From assembly GCA_964034945.1 (NCBI GenBank), contig OZ035960.1, positions 49,517,002-49,581,001 of the forward strand: 64,000 nucleotides of DNA. The letters run 5' to 3'. The translations under genes and the position numbers were made by a program. The stretch is from Chrysopilus asiliformis. Lineage: Eukaryota > Arthropoda > Insecta > Diptera > Rhagionidae. Positions 46,653 to 55,111 of this stretch are shown here, in pieces (position 1 is the stretch's first letter; every line of letters begins with the position of its first letter). The notes under the pieces were generated by a model that did not search any database, was not told where the DNA came from, and saw only the letters and a list, made by a program, of their open reading frames with translations.

Positions 46653-47455
46653 AAGAGTATTTGGCGATTGAGTATTTGGCGATTGGCCTCTGGCAATCGT
46701 AATTTTTCTTAAGTTTAAGGGATCGTGGGAGATGTAAATTATGGTGTTCGCAACTATATTTCAAAAGACTAATCATCGATATTTTGAATTTCTTTAGGAA
46801 GTCAATTTTTACGAGGTAAATGTTTCTCTTTGATTTATTTTAAGTGATGCAGGACTCAATTTTGAATGGCCGGGGGAAAGGGGCGGTGCAATTGTAGCAT
46901 TGGGAACCAACGAATGTATCTGAACTAAAACCAGACTTTCAACAAACTCCAGACAGCGAAAGTCCAACAAAAACAAAATTCAACTCCAGATGTACGTAGA
47001 GCATCTTGCTGAACATTTAGTACAGTAAATTGTAGCTGTTATGAAATATGCATTTGACTTTTATGTTTCTGGACCTATGGGCAAAATTGTGACAATGTGG
47101 CTACTCTAATGTATCACTTAAGGTAAATTTAATCTGTCACAAAGTGTTTCCTTCCAATGTAATACGAACTACCATCTAATTGACGGTAACAGGGTTGACA
47201 GGCCAGGACTGCAACAATTTTCCATTTTCCCTTAACCTTTCACTAGCAAAAGTCCCTTTAAAATATCATGTGCCCTCAGAACTTGATTTTCTACTAAACA
47301 GCCACGCTAGAAATGCAACTCACTTGCATGATAAGTGCTTGACCAGTACGAAACATAAAAATATGAAGAGTTAAACATTCAGCATCAAAGGGGATAATCC
47401 TTTTTTCACATTTAAATTCTGCGCTACTTACATAAGAATGTATCAATTCACACAC
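46653..47455. other. Unassigned DNA
   Basis: No gene recognised. Confidence 0.3.
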
Positions 47456-47896
47456 TAAAGCTAGCATCAGACGAGCACACAAAACCTTAACACGTGTGAT
47501 GACTGACGTCACGAAAAAAACTCAAAACACATTTCAAACACATCTGACACGACACGTCCTTACACTTGAAATGTGTTGTTATCAGACGGTGTGAAATTTT
47601 TTTCCACACAATCGGATTTTTGTCCCAAAACGTGTTAACGTCGCTAGTCTTCCCACGAAATTTTGTCACACAATTACACACTGTGTTACGCAGATTGAGT
47701 AGTTATCAGACGGAGTGAAAAGCCTCAAAAGGTGTGATGATGAAAGACGTGTGACAGCAGTCGAAATCGTCTGACACACTGATTTGCTATCAGACGGTGT
47801 GATAGCTCTCTGACATTTTGTGTATTTTTCTCGGTCATTGCTTGTCAAAATTGTGCGTTATTTTAAATTTGTGAAGAAAAATAAAATTAAATCAAA

Positions 47897-48162
47897 ATGT
47901 CAAAAAGGAAATATGAGGAGATGATGGATATGGCGGTTTTGGCAGCCTATATTTTGGAATGCAGTGACGACGACGACGAGTCAATGGTTCGAAAGCGCAG
48001 TTGCTGGACAAAGGATTGGGTGTCGCGTCGCGAGAAGGAGGGTTTCTTTGCCAAATTGATGGTGGAATTGCGCTCTGAAGAACCCGAATTGTATCGGAAT
48101 TTCTTACGGATGTCGGCCGGTCAATTCGATAATTTGCTAACAATTGGTGAAGTCGCAGATAG
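47897..48162 (+). pseudogene. PIF/Harbinger transposase N-terminal fragment
   Basis: From an ATG at 47897 the frame reads about 89 codons. An acidic stretch (CSDDDDESMV, residues 22-31) is followed by RSCWTKDWVSRREKEGFFAK and LMVELRSEEPELYRNFLRMS, the conserved opening of Harbinger (HARBI1-like) transposases ('R-x-W...R-R-E-x-G-x...L..EL...D/E-P-E-x-Y-x-N-F-x-R-M'), then FDNLL. The DDE nuclease domain should follow. Instead the frame runs into the GTCY insertion and picks up about 20 foreign residues (NITKAVIENPFGD...) before a stop at 48221-48223. Its position inside Harbinger-type TIRs with TAA duplication supports the identity. Confidence 0.85.
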
Positions 48163-48399
48163 AAACATAACAAAAGCTGTAATTGAAAACCCCTTTGGTG
48201 ATATGGCATTATTTGAAGTTTAATTGAACAATGAACAGTTGTATCAAAATTCCACTTTGAAGTCAAACTTTTCAATAAGATTTTTTTAAAATTCTCCGAA
48301 TCGGATTTTGATGTATGGGAGTTTTATGTAGAATCATATCCTAAATAACTTTTGTTCTTGGACTTTTTTGATAAGATGCACCGTTTTTAAGATATTTGC
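48163..48399 (+). mobile_element. GTCY-microsatellite short element, copy H (3' truncated)
   Basis: Begins ACATAACAAAAGCTGTAATT and stops near 'taagatgcaccgtttttaagatatttg'. The microsatellite and right half are missing. The Harbinger element also lacks its central part, so a deletion spanning the right half of this copy and the transposase core is the simplest explanation. Confidence 0.85.
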
Positions 48400-48717
48400 T
48401 ATAACACAGTGCGTGTGAAATGGCACGAATTCATGCCAGTTTACACATTGGGACATTTTCCACAGTCTTAACACAGACCGAAAAATGTCAAAACACATAC
48501 CACGTTTTACACAGGGTTATCAGACGGAGGCAAAATTCGTTTAACACACGTCAAAAAAATTGTCGTAACACAGGTTATCGCACGGTGTGTAAACAAAAAT
48601 TCTGTCACAATTTAAGTTATCAGACGGTGTAAACTGGTGTTACAATTTTGTGACGTCAAAATTACGTCAGTCATCACACGTGTTAAGGTTTTGTGTGCTC
48701 GTCTGATGCTAGCTTAA

Positions 48718-49112
48718 GAAGTACGTTTAAGCTATTAAGGAATTGAGTAAGGTCAGAGTATCCTTTTTCTCTTTCTATCGATTTTATAAATCCTTGTATT
48801 GTTAGGTAATGTAAACAACCAGCGGCAATTTCGGCTAGAAATTAGTTTAGGAGGTTTTAGCTATATGGTTTTCTTGCGACAATGGCAAAGTCTTTAGCTC
48901 AAATTTAAGCAATGACAAAAAAAAAGTTTTTTTTATTGTTTGCAAGAATTTTAAGGGAAGTTCAGTCCTTTGTTTTTAAATTTGGCGTGCCTGTGTTAAC
49001 CTTCTGCTTAAAGCTCCCAGCGAGCTTTATTCTTAATCCTTCAACTTTCCATCGGGAAATTGGTTCCTGTATATTGCTATCCACTTTAAGCATGCTAAGT
49101 ACGGAACGGAGA
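48718..49112. other. Unassigned DNA
   Basis: No gene recognised between the Harbinger element and the hAT-ended element. Confidence 0.3.
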
Positions 49113-49577
49113 CAGTGGCGTAGCTACTGCCAGCAGTTGGATGACGGATCATAAGGGTGCAAAATTAAGAAGGGCGGAACAGACATTTTGGCTCGAAATC
49201 GATTTGCATGGCTTCATCCCTCTAAAAATTTTGCAGTCCTGTTGATTCCATCGTTAAAGGGCTGGGGTTTAACTCATTGACGGCGTTTTCGAAAATTATG
49301 TTCTATGATTTATGGTTATTGTGTGTCTCAATAAAGGAAAGAAAAATCTTGAAAGTGCCCCAATAAAAGAAAGAAAAATTTTATAAAATATAAATGCGTT
49401 CTCATTTGACATTAATTTTTCCTTGCATCAGGTATATGAGAATCATAAGTATATTAGATTTAGTCAAGGGTCTTTCAAAAAGGATATAACAATTTTGTAT
49501 TTTAATAAAAACGCTCCCTAAAACTTTTTTTATGATCTGGCAATGCTAAAACGTCAGTCAAGGTTTACATTTTTATT

Positions 49578-49862
49578 ATGGTGAAGTTCACGAACGAGCA
49601 ATGCCACACAGCTGGTCAAACAATTGGTCTATTGAAGGAGAAATTTGGTAATCGTGTAATCTCGAGAAATGGTCCGGTCGAATGGCCACCTTGCTCATGC
49701 GATTTAACGCCGTTGGATTTCTTTTTATGGGGTTATGTTAAGTCGTTGGTTTATGCCAACAAGCCAACAACGTTAGAGGAGCTCAGGAACAATATCGAAC
49801 GCGAAATCGCGAGAGGAGCTCGGAAACAATATCGAATGCGTTTCCAGTTGCATTTCTCCTAA
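49578..49862 (+). pseudogene. Internally deleted Tc1/mariner-like (DDE_3-type) transposase
   Basis: The frame opens with MVKFTNEQ, the usual first residues of an insect transposase group with an N-terminal helix-turn-helix. After eight residues it jumps to HTAGQTIGLLKEKFGNRVIS, then RNGPVEWPPCSCDLTPLDFF and LWGYVKSLVYANKPTTLEEL. That is the region around the last catalytic aspartate: W-P-P-x-S-x-D-L-T-P-L-D-(F/Y)-F-L-W. The first two catalytic residues and the DNA-binding domain are deleted. The C-terminus is also corrupted: the segment 'gcgagaggagctcggaaacaatatcgaa' repeats the preceding 'gaggagctcaggaacaatatcgaa'. It is therefore a dead deletion derivative. Confidence 0.82.
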
Positions 49863-50221
49863 ATATCAAGGCTAGGTTCTTTTACGGGAAAAACGGACCA
49901 TTCCGTCCTCCCGCCATACAATTTTTTTTTTTAGAAATGTTTTATTTATACAATGAATCAGGCTTATGCCTCTAACATTTTTGTAACATAAATATTAAAT
50001 ATAAGTGTGTTTTGAAATTACAATTTGTGTCAATTCTTAACCTAAAATACTTCAAGATCCCTCACGTCCTGTGCCGTGTTAGGATGTTCTGCTCATGGTT
50101 GTCTGGTGGTGATCCCTATGTCTCTGGCGTATTTTTTCTTTATGGTTCGGTTGTAATCTTTCATCAGTTGATATGCTAAAGAGAGCGCTACTAGAGATGT
50201 CAGGATAATTAGTAGAAGTTC

Positions 50222-50466
50222 CAGGGCCATACAAATGAAACAGTTTTTCGCAATCAATTTGGTTGAAAACGATGCATCGTATCGAAAAAATTATAAAGAC
50301 GAAATGTGTTTAAAATTTGATTTAACATAACTGTAACTGTTCCATACATCAAAATCCAATCGGACCACCCCTTCCCCCTGCCATAGAACTGATTTAAAAA
50401 AAAAAATTTTGTCTGTCCTCACATTTGAAAATTGGATTCTGGCAATTGTAGCTTTTTTTATGTTTT
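50222..50466 (-). mobile_element. GTCY-related subfamily J fragment (reverse)
   Basis: Reverse complement of the 22960-23300 type: 'tccatacatcaaaatccaatcggaccacccc', 'tttgtctgtcctcac', 'tggcaattgtagctttttttatgtt'. Located inside the hAT-ended element. Confidence 0.65.
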
Positions 50467-50576
50467 TAATGAAATTTTGAAAACAAATTTTATCGGATCT
50501 TTTCTGAAAATGGAGGGGCGCATCGGTTTTACTGGCTCCAGGGCGCTGAATATATAGCTACGCCACTGAACAGAGA

Positions 50577-51567
50577 GATGAACTGTTCTAAAGCACAATG
50601 AAACTCAACAGCAAAATCCCAAATAAAGTCCAGGACGATATGACGGATGCCACGCTAATGAATGGGGCAAACGGGTCAGCAGCTCAACGACCAAAAATAA
50701 AGCAAAACACCAGAGAAATGGGTACGCTACATCTTTATAGAAATGTGTCACTAATACTTAGATTTTATTTCTGAGTGCAACACTGCTGTATCTTGAAAAG
50801 AATAAGGAGTTCACTCTCGGAGACACTGATTTAGAATTCGTCGAATGGTCGGAGGGCTTCTGGGATTCATCATCCCAAGCAATTAATAGAGAAGTTTTAT
50901 GCACTTTCAAAAGGGAAAATTCCGGAAGAAAAAAAAAACTCAAAAGATTTAGCAGTTCAGGGATGATTTTTTTTCCTTGAGAAATACTAAGTGGGGCAAG
51001 AAAATCACTATGCAGACATCATTTGCCGGACTTTTGTTGACGACGCTAATGATTAAGACACTACCAGTCATGCTTATATTGACGAGTTTAGATGAGAAAT
51101 TTCTGATGAAACAAATAATTAATAGAAAAGTGACATAAAAATTGAAGCGAAAATTTTGCTATAATTTTTTTTTATTAGATATTGAAAAACTCAATTGTCA
51201 ACACTTGTGGCAAATATAACACTTTTTTAATAAATAAGGAAAAAAAGTAATAATGGGCTAGGTTTTCACTCTTGATTGCCGTACCCGTACCCCTTTCCCT
51301 CCCCATCAGAATTTTTCGCGATTTTTTGTATGGGCTTTAATACTACTACCACACTACCGCAGACCCTGCTCGCCAGTGAATGTGAGACGTCACCCACATT
51401 TTTTTTTATCAAATTCACACCAAACAATTATCACATTTTTACATTTTTGATACCACATGCCGATAAAAACATGTGAGTTGACACAAATTTGGTGTAAAAT
51501 ATCTTGATAATAAAAAAATATTCATATAAATCCTTACATTTTTAACCGTGTAGCCTTTTATACGAGG
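50577..51567. other. Unassigned AT-rich DNA
   Basis: 51405-51535 has a loosely palindromic arrangement ('tttttatcaaattcacaccaa' versus 'ttggtgtaaaatatcttgataat') that may be a decayed MITE. No gene recognised. Confidence 0.3.
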
Positions 51568-51571
51568 TTAA

Positions 51572-51879
51572 CACGTTGGCTACCATGTGAGTCACCGGTG
51601 ATCGCAGCGTGTCACCCACAGGGACAATGTGAGTCACTGTGTTTACACATACTATTGTCATTACCGTCAGTTTCTCAAGTTCCATGGTTGAGTGCAGTCG
51701 CTCGTGCGGTACAAAGGGTTTTTTTTTGTGGAGCGTATTTTATGTGAAAAATTTGTTGTGTGCAAAAGTGAAATAAGAGTTTGAGTCACCGGTGACTCAC
51801 AAAGTACATAAATGATTTTTGCGTTTTTTCCCAGTGTATACTAGCGGAGTAAGCGTTTTTTTGGCTGGTAGCCAACGTG
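51572..51879. mobile_element. TTAA-flanked MITE, 308 bp (piggyBac-type duplication)
   Basis: TTAA is present at 51568-51571 and 51880-51883. The ends CACGTTGGCTACCA and its reverse complement form a 14-bp perfect inverted repeat. A GAGTCACCGGTGA motif occurs near both ends (about 51590 and 51783). There is no coding region. TTAA duplication is diagnostic of piggyBac-type transposition, although the end sequence is not the canonical CCC start. Confidence 0.78.
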
Positions 51880-51883
51880 TTAA

Positions 51884-53153
51884 CACTCAAAATCTTTAGA
51901 TATTTAAAAAAAATAAGTCACTATGATACTAGAGTGTGGCCGTTGACGATTCGAAGCAACCTATTTGAAAATTATGTTGAAAAAATCAACTTGGTTTTCA
52001 GTTTATTTTTTTAAGGAGTTTCTTCTATTTAAATCTTTTGATGCATGAACATATGGGAGTCATTCCTATTAAAAAAATTTGAATAGCTGCCGAATTTTTC
52101 AAGACAAGTCCCAATAAAAAAATTGTCGTATTCTTTTTTTTATGTAACAATTTCCAGAATTATGGCACCGACGCCAACGAATAAAAGAGACACATTCCTG
52201 TATCTTTTTAGGAAAGGGCTCAATCTTCAAACGAAAGGAATGATTTCTATAAAACGTTGCAATGTCGCCATGGACTCCCTCCTATTTATGTGCGAGATAT
52301 CCACAGTTGAAATAAGATTTGTTCCTATAATTATAGCACCAAGCTCTATTTGAATTGATTTTTTTATTGAATCCTGTCTAAAGAGGAAAATTCGAGTAAT
52401 CGAATATAACGAGATAAGGAAGTTCGAGGGGCTTGAACATATTCTAAACATCAAGCAACGTGAGGAATAAAATGTCACTGTATATAAAAAATGTCTCCGA
52501 CACAAGTGTGGTACTAGGAAGATCCAAACAAATAATGCGAATTATAATCGAAGACAAAAATTTGACTTAAATAAACCTATTCGCTGAACCCTATTTGCAT
52601 AGATATGCGTCCGCTGACACTTAGGATTCGTTTTAAATTTTTTGTGGAACTGAGTTCCACATAATATTGAAGTAACTTCTAAAAGCACTAGGAACGATTC
52701 CACGCTACCACAATATTGCATTGTTTCCCCCTCAGTTTCGGAATGTTTGCAGTGAAAATTTGGAACAGGTGCTACTTTTGTTGGAATATGTCCATCCCTT
52801 TCTTAGCCCAATATGATTCCGCGAAAACTAGGACTTGTTCCAATTGCTATAACAAATGGAGTGAAGACCCCTATAATCTCTTTCCTATATTTCATAGGAA
52901 TATTTCCTATCCGTTTTTTTTTGCCGTATCCAAATTTCCCTATTCGGAGAGTTAAAAAATGGTTAATATATTTTTTCTTAATTGTGACATAAGATCGTCT
53001 ACAATAGATAGTTTTTTTCTAAATCTGCCATAAGAATGGCTTGCAAGATTATGATATAATATTGAAAAATATTTTCTGCAACTTATGCCAATAGATATTT
53101 TTCAAAAATCTACAGTGAAATGAAAATTTTTCGGTAATAAATTAATTCCTTTT
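51884..53153. other. Unassigned AT-rich DNA
   Basis: Short open frames at 52123-52505 and 52716-52955 match nothing known. No repeat ends found. Confidence 0.3.
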
Positions 53154-53960
53154 TTAACCGACTTCCAAAAAGGAAAAGGTTCTCAATTCCACCTGAATAT
53201 TTTTTTTTTTTTTTAATGTATGTTCACGCCTAACTTTTTACTGGGTTGACCGATTTTGGTCATCCCAAAGAGAAAGTTCCTGGTTGGACCCCGGTTCGTT
53301 CATGGGCAAAAATGGACCATTAGGGGGGGTACCCCCCATACAAACGAAAACGTTTTTTCCGAATATCTCAAAAACGGTGCATCTTATCAAAAAAGTCCAA
53401 GAACAAAAATTATTTAGGACATGATTCTACATAAAACTCCCATACATCAAAATCCGATTGGAATAAATTTTAAAAAATCTGATTGGAAAGTTCGACTTCA
53501 AAGTGTAATTTTGGTACAAATGCTCAAATTAAGATACCAATATCACCATACAGGTTTTCAATAATTGCCAGATTGGCAATTATAGCTTTTGTTATGTTCT
53601 TACGTTGTGTTCAGTACAACACAAGGAAGGTTCTTTTATATATTTCCCCCGTGTTAACCTACCCCTTCAAACCCCTCGGGATATCGAGTAAAATTCTTTG
53701 TATTGTGTTCAGTACAATATCTGGAAGATTCTTTTATATATTTCTCATTTGCGGACTTATCCCTTCAAACCCTTTTGTAATTTTACCTATATTAAAAATT
53801 GAAACTAAAAACGTTCGAAATAAAAAAAAAAATTTCTAAAAAAAATAAAACCGACTTTAAAAAAAACTGAAAAGAGAAAAAAGCACTAAAAAGAAAATAA
53901 TAATTTCAAACTATGTCCATTAATAGCGTATTTAAAATTCGGCTTTTTTGGAGTGGCGTT
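53154..53960 (-). repeat. Dispersed family X, reverse copy, split by a GTCY copy
   Basis: Starts TTTAACCGACTTCCAAAAAG and contains 'ttactgggttgaccgattttgg'. It ends 'taatagcgtatttaaaattcggcttttttggagtgg', the reverse complement of 8096-8905. Two of the ~120-bp internal units remain (53610-53780). GTCY copy I is inserted at 53289-53617. Confidence 0.75.
53289..53617 (-). mobile_element. GTCY-microsatellite short element, copy I (reverse, truncated)
   Basis: Reverse complement of the left half of the family, from 'gttcgttcatgggcaaaaatggaccatta' to 'ggcaattatagcttttgttatgt'. The microsatellite and right half are absent. The other truncated copy, H, also retains only the left half. Confidence 0.82.
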
Positions 53961-53980
53961 AAATTTGCAACTAAAATAAA

Positions 53981-54040
53981 TTACATACTTTCTAACCCTT
54001 AAGGCTAATCGTTTACATACTTTCTAACCCTTAAGGCTAA
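53981..54040. repeat. 32-bp tandem duplication
   Basis: TTACATACTTTCTAACCCTT with 'aaggctaa' occurs twice, 32 bp apart. Confidence 0.92.
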
Positions 54041-54353
54041 AGAACTAAGATCGACTCCAAAAATTTTGTTGTCAAACAGACACGACTCTTAGAAGCACCA
54101 AAACTAAGTTCTTTTATGTCCCAAATTGGATTCCCTATTTTTAAGCAATCGCTATAAAAAAGCCCACTGTCTCATATGTTACTATTTTTTGTAGGAATCT
54201 ATCCTATTTTTTGTCTCCATGTACAAACTGATTTTGTGCGAAACTTCCTATTATACTAAAGGCGCTTATTTCAAAATCGTTTTTCTTAAATAAGTCGACC
54301 CCGCTCCCACTTCTCCCCTCACCCTCAAGCTCATTTTAAAAATAATAAAAATC
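54041..54353. other. Unassigned DNA
   Basis: No gene recognised. Downstream flank of the tRNA-like sequence on the reverse strand. Confidence 0.3.
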
Positions 54354-54425
54354 GCCGCACATAGGATTCGAACCAGGGACCAATAGCTTGCACTCCAACA
54401 GGCATAGCGATTGAGCCACTCACAA
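54354..54425 (-). repeat. tRNA-like sequence (decayed tRNA gene or tRNA-derived SINE)
   Basis: The reverse strand carries a perfect B box GGTTCGAATCC (54364-54374). Thirty-two bases before it is a near-consensus A box TGGCTCAATCGC (54407-54418; 10 of 12 positions of TRGCNNAGYNGG). The spacing is what RNA polymerase III promoters in tRNA genes show. The T stem and acceptor stem do not pair well by eye and the anticodon loop is irregular, so a functional tRNA is unlikely. A tRNA-derived SINE head or pseudogene is the better reading. Confidence 0.5.
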
Positions 54426-54695
54426 TTCTGGCATTAGTTGTTTAAATGTATTATAGGTGCAACAAATTAAGCAAACTTTGATCGAAATCATGAATTCAAA
54501 AAAGTGTTTGACGTATTTATAAATTCAAAAAATATTATGTTTGACGGGTAAATCAACAGAGTTTTTTAAACGTATTTTCGTCACCGAATTTTTGAGTGAT
54601 TGAATAGTGTAGCGTGGAAATGATTAGCTCCGAGTAAATGTTTCTGTGGGTTCAACTTCTAATGTGGGATTTTTTTTTGTAAAATTTTTGATTTT
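54426..54695. other. Unassigned DNA
   Basis: No gene recognised. Confidence 0.3.
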
Positions 54696-54823
54696 ATTGT
54701 TTAAATGTTATTCATATATTATAATAACCTTATAGGTTTTAAGGCTTGTGTTCAAAATTATTGTTTAAATGTTATTCATATATTATAATAACCTTATAGG
54801 TTTTAAGGCTTGTGTTCAAAATT
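54696..54823. repeat. 64-bp tandem duplication
   Basis: Two adjacent units of 64 bp, both starting ATTGTTTAAATGTTATTCAT and ending 'ggcttgtgttcaaaatt', appear identical. Confidence 0.95.
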
Positions 54824-55111
54824 TGAGAAGTACTCAACCGAATTGGACGAAGTTTTTAAGGGCAGGCCAACTGCAACACGGCGAAAGCTATGGCCTAATT
54901 GCAGATTTTTCAGTCCCATGACAAAATTTGAACTTTTATCGAGTTTTGAATATATTCATATATTAATTTTTTTTGTTAAACTACAAATGAACGCTGAAAA
55001 TAATCTGAAATGATGGAATACAGGAAAACCTGATATACAGGAAAACCTGTATTAGCCGGACTCGCACAGAACCAAGAAATTTGTCCGGCTGAGACAGATT
55101 TCCGGCTTATA

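Larger units (their letters stand above)
47459..48714 (+). mobile_element. PIF/Harbinger element, internally deleted, TAA duplication
   Basis: The ends AGCTAGCATCAGACGAGCAC and the exact reverse complement extend as an inverted repeat of over 50 bp, through 'aaaaccttaacacgtgtgatgactgacgt'. TAA flanks both sides (47456-47458 and 48715-48717). The subterminal regions contain several copies of TTATCAGACGGTGTG in both halves, probable transposase binding repeats. The left half encodes the N-terminus of a Harbinger transposase. The catalytic part is missing, and a truncated GTCY element occupies 48163-48399. Confidence 0.92.
49113..50568. mobile_element. hAT-ended element, 1456 bp, imperfect 8-bp duplication
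   Basis: The ends CAGTGGCGTAGCTACTGCC and, on the reverse strand, CAGTGGCGTAGCTATATATT share 14 terminal bases. Flanks AACGGAGA (49105-49112) and AACAGAGA (50569-50576) match at 7 of 8 positions. This is the typical hAT arrangement. No hAT transposase is present. The interior carries a deleted DDE transposase of another family and a reverse subfamily J piece. Confidence 0.8.

Noticed and set aside
54354..54425. Functional tRNA gene
   Set aside because: A and B boxes are good, but T and acceptor stems do not pair and the anticodon loop is irregular.
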